Positions 7,230 through 15,805 of a stretch of 64,000 nt of DNA are shown piece after piece; within the stretch, counting starts at the first letter, position 1; every line of letters begins with the position of its first letter. The stretch is from Intestinimonas timonensis. Lineage in GTDB: Bacteria; Bacillota; Clostridia; Oscillospirales; Oscillospiraceae. Location: assembly GCF_900626145.1 (NCBI RefSeq), contig NZ_LR130816.1, positions 1 to 64,000 on the forward strand, written 5' to 3'. Under the pieces are notes generated by a model, which was given only the letters and a program-made list of their open reading frames with translations, was not told the DNA's origin and did no database searches. Both the position numbers and the translations under genes were made by a program.

Positions 7230-7769
7230 TCAGCTCTCCATGTGCCGGCCCAGAAAAGCCGCCACCATCTGCACCAGCTTGTATTCCGGCTCTCCGGCGG
7301 CGCTGCCATCCTGGGAGACAAAGAGCACACTGCCCAGCACGTCTCCCTCGGACAGGATGGGCGCCGCGGCGTCCAGGCGGTACTTGTCGTTCTCCTCACA
7401 GACCGGCAGCGGATTCTCCCCGCTCTGGTGCTGATAGATCTGACGGCCCTCCATGATGCTTTCCAGCTCGGCGGAGATCCGCTTGTCGGTGAGCTCCCGC
7501 CGGGCGGCGCCCGCTACCGCGATACAGGTGTCCCGGTCCGTCATGACCGCCACCCGGCCCGTGGTCTTGTTCAGGCTCTCGCACAGCTGAAGCGCGAAAT
7601 CGCTCAGCCCTCCCATCAGGGAATACTTTTTGAAAATGACGCCGCCGTCCTTGTCCGTGTAGATCTCCAGCGGGTCCCCTTCCCGAATTCTCATCGTGCG
7701 GCGGATCTCTTTGGGAATCACGACCCTGCCAAGATCATCGATGCGGCGTACGATGCCAGTTGCTTTCAT
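7230..7769 (-). CDS. spoVT: Stage V sporulation protein T
   Basis: A 179-residue transcription factor made late in the forespore. Residues 1-50 are an AbrB/SpoVT swapped-hairpin DNA-binding domain (KATGIVRRIDDLGRVVIPKE). The remainder is a GAF-like domain of the length and pattern found in SpoVT (FALQLCESLNKTTGRVAVMT; GSVLFVSQDG). A GGGAGGAG ribosome site precedes the ATG. A sigma-G-like promoter sits about 40 bases upstream. In Bacillus SpoVT tunes the sigma-G regulon; the presence of this gene is a good marker that the organism can sporulate. Length matches the family (about 178 residues). Confidence 0.95.
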   Translation of the reverse strand: MKATGIVRRIDDLGRVVIPKEIRRTMRIREGDPLEIYTDKDGGVIFKKYSLMGGLSDFALQLCESLNKTTGRVAVMTDRDTCIAVAGAARRELTDKRISAELESIMEGRQIYQHQSGENPLPVCEENDKYRLDAAAPILSEGDVLGSVLFVSQDGSAAGEPEYKLVQMVAAFLGRHMES

Positions 7770-7809
7770 CTATCTTTCTCCTCCCGCGGTGATATTTGGT
7801 CACAGACCT

Positions 7810-7838
7810 TAGTATCCGCAGGATTCTTTTGCCTATAC
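7810..7838 (-). promoter_or_regulatory. Candidate sigma-G promoter of spoVT
   Basis: On the minus strand GTATA (complement of 7834-7838) is followed after 17 bases by GATACTA (complement of 7810-7816). This resembles the forespore sigma-G pattern (GHATR, 17-18 bases, CATWHTA), the factor that drives spoVT in Bacillus. The match is good but was judged by eye. Confidence 0.5.
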
Positions 7839-7870
7839 AGGGAAGAGAACTGGAATGACTTGGAATGGGA

Positions 7871-8632
7871 CTACGCCAAATCCGCCAGAGTGAGACTCAC
7901 CGGGCAGTGGTCACTGCCCAGTATATCACTGTGGATCTCGGCGGCTTCAATGCGCTCCCGCAGCCGGTCGGAGACCAGGAAGTAGTCGATGCGCCAGCCG
8001 GCGTTCTTCTCCCTGGCCTTGAAACGGTAGCTCCACCAGGAGTAGGCGCCGGTGAGGTCGGGGTTAAGGTAGCGGAAGGTGTCGGTAAAGCCGGCGGCGA
8101 GCAGCTCCGTCATCTTGGCGCGCTCCTCGTCGGAGAAGCCTGCGTTCCCCCGGTTGGTTTTTGGGTTTTTCAGATCGATCTCCTCATGGGCCACATTCAG
8201 GTCCCCACAGACCACCACCGGTTTCTTTTCGTCCAGACCCTTCAGATAGGCCCGGAAGGCGTCCTCCCACTCCATGCGGTAGGGCAGCCGGGCCAGGCCG
8301 TCCTTGGAATTGGGCGTGTACACCGTCACCAGGTAGAGTTCGGGGAACTCCAGGGTGATGGCCCGGCCCTCGCCCACGTGGGCGGGGTCGCCGATGTCGT
8401 AGGTCACTTCCAGAGGCTCCTTCCGGGTAAAGACGGCGGTACCAGAATAGCCCTTCTTCTCTGCCGAGTTCCAGAACTGGAGATAGCCCGGCGTCTCGAT
8501 CTCCGCCTGACCGGGCTGCATCTTGGTCTCCTGAAGGCAGAAAACGTCGGCATCAGATGCCTGAAAATAGTCGTAAAATCCCTTCTGCACACAGGCCCGC
8601 AGGCCGTTGACGTTCCATGAGATGAATTTCAT
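7871..8632 (-). CDS. exoA: Exodeoxyribonuclease III / AP endonuclease
   Basis: A 253-residue base-excision repair nuclease of the exonuclease III family that cuts 5' to abasic sites. Family blocks are all present: MKFISWNVNGLRA, LQETKM (metal-binding Glu), VYTPNS, VVCGDLNVAH (catalytic Asp and Asn), SWWSYR, WRIDYFLVS and the terminal GSDHCPV (catalytic His). Length is standard (about 250). It stands alone, divergent from the phosphopantetheinyl transferase gene and followed by spoVT. Confidence 0.95.
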   Translation of the reverse strand: MKFISWNVNGLRACVQKGFYDYFQASDADVFCLQETKMQPGQAEIETPGYLQFWNSAEKKGYSGTAVFTRKEPLEVTYDIGDPAHVGEGRAITLEFPELYLVTVYTPNSKDGLARLPYRMEWEDAFRAYLKGLDEKKPVVVCGDLNVAHEEIDLKNPKTNRGNAGFSDEERAKMTELLAAGFTDTFRYLNPDLTGAYSWWSYRFKAREKNAGWRIDYFLVSDRLRERIEAAEIHSDILGSDHCPVSLTLADLA

Positions 8633-8795
8633 GCTGTTGTTCCTCCTGTGATCCCGGTGCGTAACCGCGCCGGACTACACCCACCATTGTACAGGATGTC
8701 CCTCCAGAATACCAGAGCCAGACCGCGATTTTACAAATTCCCGGTGGCAGCCCCGCCCGGACATGGTACAATAGGAGCACAAGGGAGGGATACCG

Positions 8796-9323
8796 ATGCT
8801 GCGGCTCTTTTTTACACAGGATGTGGACGCCCACGACCTGCTCCGGCGCTCCGCCGGGCTGGTGTGGGGCATGGAGGGGCTGCCCGACCTGGACCGGGCT
8901 CCAAGAGGCAAACCCTTTTTCCACAGTATGCCCCAATACCAGTTCAATCTGAGCCACAGCGGCCCCTACGCCCTGTGCGCCCTCAGCGACGGAGAGGTGG
9001 GCGCCGACATCGAGGTGGTCCGGCCCCGCCGCCCCTTTCTCCCCAAAAAGGTCCTATCTGAGACGGAGTTTGCCTGGTTCCAGGACCGTGGAAACCATTG
9101 GGAAGATTTCTACACCCTGTGGACATTGAAGGAGGCCCGGGTGAAGTACACCGGTACCGGCCTCACCGTCCCGGCCCGGGACATCGCCGTCCCCCTTCTG
9201 GACCCCGGACAACACGCCCGGCTGGACGGCCTCACCTTCACCGCCTACGCCGGAGAGGGCTGGCGGGCCGCCCTCTGCGCCGCGGAAACAGGCCCTCTTA
9301 TAGAATGTATCGGCGATTCTTAA
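8796..9323 (+). CDS. 4'-phosphopantetheinyl transferase, Sfp type
   Basis: A 175-residue enzyme that moves the phosphopantetheine arm of CoA onto a carrier-protein Ser. Sfp-family motifs: FNLSHSG near residue 50, VGADIEVV near 69 (Mg-binding Asp and Glu), and WTLKEARVKYTGTGL near 107 (catalytic Glu and Lys). It is shorter than Bacillus Sfp (224 residues), which is common in clostridia. AGGGAGG lies seven bases before the ATG. No polyketide or peptide synthetase lies nearby, so the substrate may be the fatty-acid carrier protein or an unlinked pathway. About 80 bases separate it from the next gene, which has its own strong ribosome site. Confidence 0.9.
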   Translation: MLRLFFTQDVDAHDLLRRSAGLVWGMEGLPDLDRAPRGKPFFHSMPQYQFNLSHSGPYALCALSDGEVGADIEVVRPRRPFLPKKVLSETEFAWFQDRGNHWEDFYTLWTLKEARVKYTGTGLTVPARDIAVPLLDPGQHARLDGLTFTAYAGEGWRAALCAAETGPLIECIGDS

Positions 9324-9402
9324 GCTAGTTTTAAGAACTGGAACAGGTTTTTCTAAAAGTTCTCTCTGTATACTGTTCTCATCAAGAGAAGGAGGAACAG
9401 CC

Positions 9403-10503
9403 ATGAAGATCCTGATCCTTACCGGAAAATTCGGTATGGGGCACTACTCCGCCTCCCAGTCGCTGCGCCTCCAGCTGCTGGGCGCCTTCCCCGGCTCCCA
9501 GGTGGAGGTAGTGGACCTGCCCGCCTACGCCATTCCCGACGCCTCTGAGGCCATCTACAAGGCCTTCTCCCTGCTGGTGACCAGAGGGAGCGGTCTCTAC
9601 AATATCTACTACAAGGCCACTGAAAACGCCACCCTGAAGGCCCGCCCCCTGCTGGCCGACCTTTTTCAGGACAAGCTGGGCGAGCTGCTGTGGGAGGAGC
9701 GGCCCGACGCCGTCATCGCCACCCACCCCTTCTGCGCTCGGCTGGTGGCCGACTACAAGGAGGAGGTCTCCTCCGACCTCCCCCTGGTGACCTGCATCAC
9801 CGACCTCTCCTCCCACTCCGAGTGGCTCAATGACGCCACCGACTGTTACCTGGTGGGCTCCCCGGACATCCGGGACCGTCTGGTGGCCAAGGGAGTGGAA
9901 CCGGAGCGCATCCTGGTCACCGGCATCCCGGTGAAGCCGGAGTTCAAGCGTCCCGCAAAACGAGGCTGCCGGGGTCTGGGGGAGCGTCACCTCCTCATCA
10001 TGGGAGGCGGCCTGGGCCTGCTGCCCAAAAAGGACAAGTTCTATAAGGAATTGAATGCCATCCCCGGCGTGCGTACCACCATCATCACCGGCGGCAATCA
10101 GAAGCTCTATGACCGTCTGCACGGCCGCTACGAGAACATTGAAGTCGTGGGCTTCACCGACCGTGTGTACGACTACATGGCCCAGGCCGACCTGATGCTC
10201 TCCAAGCCCGGCGGCATTACCCTCTTCGAGACCATCTTCTCCGAGCTGCCCACCCTGGCCTGGGAGCCCTTCCTTCAGCAGGAGCGGGAGAACGCCCGCT
10301 TTCTTATCCGCCACCAGATCGGCCGCATCGCCCCCAAGGAACCCGAGGCCTGCCTGGACGCCATCGTCCGTCTCCTCACCGACGACATCGCCCTGGCACG
10401 GATGGGGCAGAACATGCGCCGTCTGAAGGGCCAGCTGGAGGCCCAGAGCCTGGAGCGGCTCATGGCCGCCCTCACCGTGGGTGCCGGAAAGGAGGCCCTC
10501 TGA
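9403..10503 (+). CDS. Processive glycolipid glycosyltransferase (MGDG synthase/UgtP-like, GT28)
   Basis: A 366-residue glycosyltransferase of the fold shared by MurG, plant MGDG synthase and Bacillus UgtP. The N-terminus KILILTGKFGMGHYSASQSL has the family's GxGHxxA loop, an MGDG-synthase N-domain follows, and the C-terminal donor-binding half carries LIMGGGLGLLPK, GFTDRVYDYMAQADLMLSKP and GGITLFE. It would add sugar, probably glucose or galactose from UDP, to diacylglycerol, giving membrane glycolipid and the anchor for lipoteichoic acid. Its stop overlaps the next gene's ATG (TGATG), coupling it to a flippase-like membrane protein. The LTA-synthase-like gene near 43000 could use its product. 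Confidence 0.88.
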   Translation: MKILILTGKFGMGHYSASQSLRLQLLGAFPGSQVEVVDLPAYAIPDASEAIYKAFSLLVTRGSGLYNIYYKATENATLKARPLLADLFQDKLGELLWEERPDAVIATHPFCARLVADYKEEVSSDLPLVTCITDLSSHSEWLNDATDCYLVGSPDIRDRLVAKGVEPERILVTGIPVKPEFKRPAKRGCRGLGERHLLIMGGGLGLLPKKDKFYKELNAIPGVRTTIITGGNQKLYDRLHGRYENIEVVGFTDRVYDYMAQADLMLSKPGGITLFETIFSELPTLAWEPFLQQERENARFLIRHQIGRIAPKEPEACLDAIVRLLTDDIALARMGQNMRRLKGQLEAQSLERLMAALTVGAGKEAL

Positions 10504-11597
10504 TGGACCGCAAGCGCATCCTCAGCTTCTCTTTTCTGGCCGCTCTCATTGGCGGCACCCTCTTCTTCCTCCTGCGGCAGCAGCCCCTCTCCACCCTGCT
10601 CCAGGTCCTCCGCTCGGTGCGGCCGGGGTACATCGTCCTGGGCCTAGGACTCATGTTCTGCTTCGTGGGCTGTGAGGCCCTGTGCTCCAGGCTCATCCTG
10701 GGCCGCCTGGGCCACAATATGCCCTACCGGAAGTGCCTGGGCTACTCCTTCGCCGGCTTCTACGTCAGCTCCATCACCCCGTCTTCCACCGGCGGACAGC
10801 CCGCCCAGATCTTCTACATGTCCAAGGACGGCATCCCCGCCGCCCACGGCTCCCTCAACATGATGGTGGTGGCTGTGTGCTACCAGACCGTTACCTTCCT
10901 CTACGCCGCCCTCTCCTTCTTTCTTCTCCCCCAGGTCCGCACCGCCCTGGGCGGTGGTCTGGGGCTGCTGCTCCTCTACGGCGGCGCGGTTATGGTGGTC
11001 CTCACCGCCGGCATGCTCTCCATGATGTTCCTCCCCAACGCCGCCCGCCGCCTCACTGGCGGCCTGGTGACACTGGGCGTCCGGGTTGGCCTGGTGAAGC
11101 ATGAGGATAAGGTCCGCGCCGGTCTGGAGCGCCAGATGAAGGCCTACCGGGAGGGGGCCGACTGCCTCCGGGCCAACCTGAACCTGGTGCCCCTTCTCCT
11201 CGGCCTCACCTTCCTCCAGCTCACCGCCCTCTACGCCGTGCCCTACGCCGTATACCTGGGCTTCGGTCTCAGCGGCGCCTCCCTCTTCCAGATGGTGGGC
11301 ACCCAGGCCCTGGTCTCCCTGGCCGTGGGCTCCCTCCCCCTGCCCGGCGCCGTGGGCGCTGCCGAAGGAGTGGCCCTCCACGCCTTCACCCTCTTCTTCG
11401 GCGCCGGTCTGGTGACCCCCGCCGTCATGGTGGCCCGGGGCATCAGCTTTTACAGCTTTCTCCTCATCAGCGGTCTCATTACCCTGTGCGTCCACCTGAG
11501 TGTCCGCCGCCTGGCCCTGGCCCGGGACCCTAAGACGCCCGCCGTCGTCCCGCCGGTCCGGCTGGCCAAGGCCGGGCGGAAGACTGCACTGGGCTGA
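10503..11597 (+). CDS. Lysylphosphatidylglycerol-synthase-like flippase domain membrane protein
   Basis: A 364-residue polytopic membrane protein of the UPF0104/MprF N-terminal flippase family, with eight or so hydrophobic segments and the signature stretch SSITPSSTGGQPAQIFYMSK near residue 95 plus GSLPLPGAVGAAEGVAL near 280. There is no aminoacyl-transferase domain, so it is not a full MprF. Translational coupling to the glycolipid glycosyltransferase suggests that it moves or handles the glycolipid product across the membrane; that is inference. A terminator follows directly. Confidence 0.85.
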   Translation: MDRKRILSFSFLAALIGGTLFFLLRQQPLSTLLQVLRSVRPGYIVLGLGLMFCFVGCEALCSRLILGRLGHNMPYRKCLGYSFAGFYVSSITPSSTGGQPAQIFYMSKDGIPAAHGSLNMMVVAVCYQTVTFLYAALSFFLLPQVRTALGGGLGLLLLYGGAVMVVLTAGMLSMMFLPNAARRLTGGLVTLGVRVGLVKHEDKVRAGLERQMKAYREGADCLRANLNLVPLLLGLTFLQLTALYAVPYAVYLGFGLSGASLFQMVGTQALVSLAVGSLPLPGAVGAAEGVALHAFTLFFGAGLVTPAVMVARGISFYSFLLISGLITLCVHLSVRRLALARDPKTPAVVPPVRLAKAGRKTALG

Positions 11598-11608
11598 GCA
11601 AAACAAAA

Positions 11609-11646
11609 AGATCCCGTTTTCCGGCTGGAAAACGGGATCTTTTTTA
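11609..11646. terminator. Bidirectional rho-independent terminator
   Basis: A 13-15 base-pair stem (aagatcccgttttcc with ggaaaacgggatctt) around a short loop, with A-rich and T-rich flanks. It ends the glycosyltransferase operon on the plus strand and the C-GCAxxG-C-C gene on the minus strand, whose stop lies inside its T-rich side. Confidence 0.9.
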
Positions 11647-12033
11647 GTTCTTTCCGGTAGTGAGCTCCTCCACCAGCTCCACAGCGGTGAGGACCATGCG
11701 GTCACAGTGGGCCTTCCGGTCCTCCCCCGTCTCCTTGGCATTCTGGAGGAGCTGGGCGCAGTCCAGAGCCCCCGCACGCTCCTTGAAGAGGCGCTGGAAT
11801 TCAGCGGCAGTGTGGGTATCCGCCCCCCGGAGTCCCAGGGCCATGAGGCCACCGGTCACCGCCCCGCACACGGAACCCCGGCGCATCCCGCTGCCGAACT
11901 GAGCCGCCACCTGGTACATAGTATGGTGGTCCATACCCTGCTCCTCGGCGAAGGGAATGAACGTGGCTTGGGCACAGTTGTAGTGGGGCTCCGGAATATG
12001 GTGGAGCTCCTCCGCCCGTTTCTTCAGATCCAT
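11644..12033 (-). CDS. C-GCAxxG-C-C family protein (putative redox protein)
   Basis: A 129-residue protein of the C_GCAxxG_C_C family. The visible cysteine pattern is NCAQATF near residue 19, SVCGAVTGGL near 54, then DCAQLL near 91 and HCDRM near 108. Members bind a metal or cluster and are thought to act in redox chemistry, but none is well characterised. I chose the second ATG (MDLKKRAEEL) because GGAGAG lies seven bases before it; an ATG five codons upstream lacks a ribosome site. The gene follows recG by 24 bases and likely rides on its transcript. Confidence 0.8.
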   Translation of the reverse strand: MDLKKRAEELHHIPEPHYNCAQATFIPFAEEQGMDHHTMYQVAAQFGSGMRRGSVCGAVTGGLMALGLRGADTHTAAEFQRLFKERAGALDCAQLLQNAKETGEDRKAHCDRMVLTAVELVEELTTGKN

Positions 12034-12057
12034 TGTGATTCTCTCCATTCTGTCTTC

Positions 12058-14121
12058 TTAATTGAATCGGTCCGGGTCCTCTTCAAACAGCCGCCGCACC
12101 TTCTCCAGCAGGGGACGGTGTTCCAGCTCCGTGAGCTCCGGATCGGCCGCCAGCAGCTCAGCGGCGGCTTCCTGGGCCTCCTTGAGGACCCGGGTGTCGG
12201 TCTCCAGGTCGGCCACCCGCAGGGCGGGCAGGCCGTGCTGCCGCTCCCCAAAGAAATCGCCGGGACCCCGGAGCTTCAGGTCCTCCTCGGCAATCTTGAA
12301 GCCGTCGTTGGTCTGGGTGAGGACCTTCAGCCGGGCCCGGGTGTCCGGGCTGCGGTTGTCGCTAACCAGCACGCACCAGGACTGGTGCTTTCCCCGGCCC
12401 ACCCGGCCCCGGAGCTGATGGAGCTGGGAGAGGCCGTACCGGTCGGCATTCTCGATGATGATGAGGCTGGCGTTGGGCACGTCCACCCCCACCTCGATGA
12501 CGGTGGTGGACACCAGGATGTGGGTCTCCCCGGCGGTAAAGGCGGCCATGGCGGCCTCCTTCTCTTTTGCCTTCATGCGGCCGTGGACTAAGCCCACATG
12601 CAAGTCTGGAAAGACCTGCTCCCCCAGCACCCGGGCATACTCGGTCACCGCCTTCAGGTCCCAGGCCCCATCCGGGTTCTCCTCCACAGCGGGGCAGACG
12701 ATGTAGACCTGCCGTCCCTCCTTCACCTGGTCCCGGACAAAGCCGTACATCCGCTGCCGCTTGCTCTCCCCCACCAGCACCGTTTTCACCGGCATCCGGC
12801 CCGGGGGCAGCTCGTCGATGACAGACACATCCAGGTCCCCGTAGATGATGAGGGCCAGGGTCCGGGGGATGGGGGTGGCAGACATGACCAGCACGTTGGG
12901 CGAAAAATCCTCCTCGCCCCCCGCCTTGGCGGCCAGGGCCGCTCTTTGCTCCACTCCGAAGCGGTGCTGTTCGTCGGTGATGACCAGCCCCAGCCGGTGA
13001 AAGGCCACTCCCTGGGAGAGAAGGGCGTGAGTGCCCACCACAAAGGGAAGCGCCCCCGACTCCAATGCGGCCAGGACCTTCCGCTTCTCGGACACCTTCA
13101 TGGAACCGGTGAGGAGCCCCACTTCGATGCCGGCGGGGGCGAGCATGGCGGAGAGGGTCTTGGCGTGCTGCTCGGCCAAAATCTCGGTGGGGGCCATCAT
13201 GGCGCACTGCCAGCCGGAGCGGACGGCCAGCCAGGCGCAGCCGGCGGCCACCGCCGTCTTGCCCGAGCCCACGTCGCCCTGTACCAGCCGGTTCATGGGC
13301 CGGGGGAGGGCCAGGTCGGCGGCGGCCGTCTCCAGGGCCCGTCTCTGCGCCCCCGTCAGGGTGAAGGGCAGCAGCTGATAAAAGCCCTCCAGGTCCGTCT
13401 CCCCGAAGCCGGGGCCTCGCCCCCGGCTCCGCCGCTCCCGCAGCAGGGCCAGGCCCAGGGAGAGGTAGAAGAGCTCCTCGAAGGCAAAGCGCCGCCGGGC
13501 GGCGTCCAGGGCGGCCTCATCGGCGGGAAAGTGGATGCTCCGCCAGCACTCCGCCGCCGGGGCCAGACGGTGCCGGGCCAGCAAGCTGTCAGGCAGGGTC
13601 TCCGCCGGGGGCGGCAGCTCCCGGAGGGCCCGCTCCACCAGCCCGGCCAGGAGGTGGTTGGTGATCCCCGCCGTCAGGGGGTAGACCGGCATGATGCGCC
13701 CGCAGGCCCAGGGCCGCTCCGCCCCCTCGAACTGGGGGTTTGTCATCTGCCGGTGGATGCCCATGAGCTCCACCCGGCCGTAGAGGATGTACTCCTCCCC
13801 CCGGTGGAGGGCCTGGCGGACATAGCCTTGATTGAAGAAGGTCACCAGCATGGCGGAGGTTCCGTCCACCACCTTGAGCCTCGTCACGTCCAGGCCCCTT
13901 CGGATGCGCATGCGCCGGGGCTCCTCCGCCGCCATGACCCGGACACAGCACAGCTCCCCCACCGGAGCCTCGGCGATGGCATAGACCTGCCGCCGGTCCT
14001 CGTAGCTCCTGGGGAAGTAGCCCACCAGGTCCCCGGCCACCCGGAGACCCAGCTTTTCCAGGCCCTTGGCCCGGGCCTCCCCCACCCCGGGGAGCTCCCG
14101 CAGAGGGGTGTTCACATCCAT
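12058..14121 (-). CDS. recG: ATP-dependent DNA helicase RecG
   Basis: A 687-residue branch-migration helicase that remodels stalled forks and Holliday junctions. Residues 1-230 form the wedge/OB domain (LRELPGVGEARAKGLEKLG; DLVGYFPRSYEDRR). The helicase core has RLVQGDVGSGKTAVA (Walker A), VVGTHALLSQ, ITDEQHRFG (DEQH box in place of DEAH), VMSATPIPRTLAL, and TTVIEVGVDVPNASLIIIEN with QLHQLRGRVGRG. Length matches the family. Its start overlaps the upstream rnmV by ten bases. Confidence 0.97.
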   Translation of the reverse strand: MDVNTPLRELPGVGEARAKGLEKLGLRVAGDLVGYFPRSYEDRRQVYAIAEAPVGELCCVRVMAAEEPRRMRIRRGLDVTRLKVVDGTSAMLVTFFNQGYVRQALHRGEEYILYGRVELMGIHRQMTNPQFEGAERPWACGRIMPVYPLTAGITNHLLAGLVERALRELPPPAETLPDSLLARHRLAPAAECWRSIHFPADEAALDAARRRFAFEELFYLSLGLALLRERRSRGRGPGFGETDLEGFYQLLPFTLTGAQRRALETAAADLALPRPMNRLVQGDVGSGKTAVAAGCAWLAVRSGWQCAMMAPTEILAEQHAKTLSAMLAPAGIEVGLLTGSMKVSEKRKVLAALESGALPFVVGTHALLSQGVAFHRLGLVITDEQHRFGVEQRAALAAKAGGEEDFSPNVLVMSATPIPRTLALIIYGDLDVSVIDELPPGRMPVKTVLVGESKRQRMYGFVRDQVKEGRQVYIVCPAVEENPDGAWDLKAVTEYARVLGEQVFPDLHVGLVHGRMKAKEKEAAMAAFTAGETHILVSTTVIEVGVDVPNASLIIIENADRYGLSQLHQLRGRVGRGKHQSWCVLVSDNRSPDTRARLKVLTQTNDGFKIAEEDLKLRGPGDFFGERQHGLPALRVADLETDTRVLKEAQEAAAELLAADPELTELEHRPLLEKVRRLFEEDPDRFN

Positions 14122-14708
14122 GACTCCGCCTCCTCCAGAAAGGACTCCCGGTCGTAGAGGGCATTGAGCACCGGCAACAGAGCGTTGGCGCTCATGTGCT
14201 CAGGAAGGTCCAGATGCCTGAGCAGGGCGCTCCGGCGCTGGGCGGAGTCGGGGGTACCAGAGAGTCCCAGCAGGTAGAGGTCGGCCTTGGTGATGGCCTC
14301 TTTGGGCACACTTCCGCTGGCCGGCTCCTCCAGAAAGGTGGCCCCCGCCCGGCGGAGAACCTCCTCCAGCACCGCCGGGGACATGCCCTCCACCCCCAGC
14401 TTGCCCTCCTTGCCGGGAGTCCGCTTACGCCGCTCCTTGCCGTAGACGTCGGGGATGTAGGCGTGCTTCACCCGGTCCTTGGGCAGGGCGCTTTTGAGGC
14501 GGCTGCGGATGAGGAAGCCCGCCCCGTCGGAGTCGGTGAGCACGATGAGCCCCCGCTCCTCCGCCAGCCGCCGCAGCAGGGCCACCAGCTCCTGATTTTT
14601 GAACACCCCGAAGCCGGCGGTCTCCAGGATCACCGTGTCCACCACCTGAGAGAGGGTGTTTTTGTCATAGCGGCCCTCTACCACGATGGCCTCCTGTATG
14701 TGCAGCAT
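14112..14708 (-). CDS. rnmV: Ribonuclease M5
   Basis: A 198-residue Toprim-domain nuclease that matures the ends of 5S rRNA. The Toprim core is clear: IQEAIVVEGRYDKNTLSQVV (catalytic Glu) and LIVLTDSDGAGFLIRSRL (DxD metal site), followed by the M5 C-terminal region. The only oddity is YDK where many homologues have a second acidic residue (RDD). It overlaps recG by ten bases and follows holA by 24, forming an informational operon. Confidence 0.88.
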   Translation of the reverse strand: MLHIQEAIVVEGRYDKNTLSQVVDTVILETAGFGVFKNQELVALLRRLAEERGLIVLTDSDGAGFLIRSRLKSALPKDRVKHAYIPDVYGKERRKRTPGKEGKLGVEGMSPAVLEEVLRRAGATFLEEPASGSVPKEAITKADLYLLGLSGTPDSAQRRSALLRHLDLPEHMSANALLPVLNALYDRESFLEEAESWM

Positions 14709-14732
14709 CCCCCGGACTCCTTCCTTTTCTTG

Positions 14733-15794
14733 TTACGCGATGCCCGTCTTGGGCGGGCGGTTGGCCAGCTTCAGAATGAGGTCGATGAGGAGCTCCTCCC
14801 CGTCGGCCCCCGCCTGGGACTTCATGGCAAGGTCTGTCTCCGCCGCCTGGACCACCGCCCACCGGCACCAATTCCGGTCGAACCGCCGGGCGGCGTCCAT
14901 GAGCTTCTGGGCAGGGTAGGCCGAGCGCATGCCCCACAGCTCCACCAGGTAGCCCGCCCCCTTCCGCTCCTCCATGGCCAGCCGGGCGGAGTATAGCTGC
15001 CGCAGCTGCCGCCCCAGCACCGAGAGGAGCTTGATGGGCGGCTCCCCCATGTGGAGGAGGTCGGAGAGCACCGACGAGGCCTTGTCAAAGTCCCCGGCGG
15101 CGATGGCGTCGGTAAGCTGAAATACCACCGCGTCCAGCTGGGGGATGGCCACGGCGTCGATGTCGGCACGGGTCACCGCCCGGTGCTGGGCGTAGGCGCC
15201 GATCTTGCCGATCTCCGAGATGAGGCCCGTCATCAGGTCTCCGCACAGGAAGATGAGGTACCGGGCCAGCTCGGAGTCGATGTCGTGGTCCAGGGCCTTG
15301 AACCGGCGGCGGATCCAGTCCACCAGATCCCCCTGCTCCTGACGGGTGAACTTCACCGCCATGCCGTGGGCCTTGATTGCGGCGGCCAGCTTGGTGCGGG
15401 CGTCTGGCTTGTACTCGATGAGGTCGTAGACAAAGACCAGGCAGACGTAGTCCGGCAGGTCGGAAAAGAGGGCGGCCATGGCCTCCCGCTGCTCGGCGGG
15501 CGCCTTGAAGAGGTCGTAGTCGTAGACCACCACCATGGTGCGCTCACTCATCATGGGCAGGCAGTCGATGACCTGCCCCAGGGCCTTGGGGTCGCACTCC
15601 TTGGCCTGGAAGGTGTGGAGGTTGAAGGCCTCCATGCCGCCGGGGAGCAGCTTTTTCTTCATCTGCCCCAGGTAGAAGTCCCGGAGATAGGCCTCCTCCC
15701 CGTGGAAGATGTAGAGCTGTCCCAGCGTCCCGGCGGACAGGTCGCTTTTGAGCTGTTTGACCGCCGCGGCGTCGGCGTTGTTGGTCTTGGCCAT
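14733..15794 (-). CDS. holA: DNA polymerase III subunit delta
   Basis: A 353-residue clamp-loader subunit that opens the beta clamp. It shows the degenerate AAA+ layout of delta: YIFHGEEAYLRDFYLGQMKK at the start (no functional Walker A), a middle helical region (LARYLIFLCGDLMTGLISEI) and the C-terminal collar (LLSVLGRQLRQLYSARL). Length and gene order next to comEC match Firmicutes, where comEC-holA is a common pair. The ATG is preceded by AGGAGG-like sequence just past the comEC stop. Confidence 0.93.
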   Translation of the reverse strand: MAKTNNADAAAVKQLKSDLSAGTLGQLYIFHGEEAYLRDFYLGQMKKKLLPGGMEAFNLHTFQAKECDPKALGQVIDCLPMMSERTMVVVYDYDLFKAPAEQREAMAALFSDLPDYVCLVFVYDLIEYKPDARTKLAAAIKAHGMAVKFTRQEQGDLVDWIRRRFKALDHDIDSELARYLIFLCGDLMTGLISEIGKIGAYAQHRAVTRADIDAVAIPQLDAVVFQLTDAIAAGDFDKASSVLSDLLHMGEPPIKLLSVLGRQLRQLYSARLAMEERKGAGYLVELWGMRSAYPAQKLMDAARRFDRNWCRWAVVQAAETDLAMKSQAGADGEELLIDLILKLANRPPKTGIA

Positions 15795-15805
15795 AAAGGA
15801 CCTCC

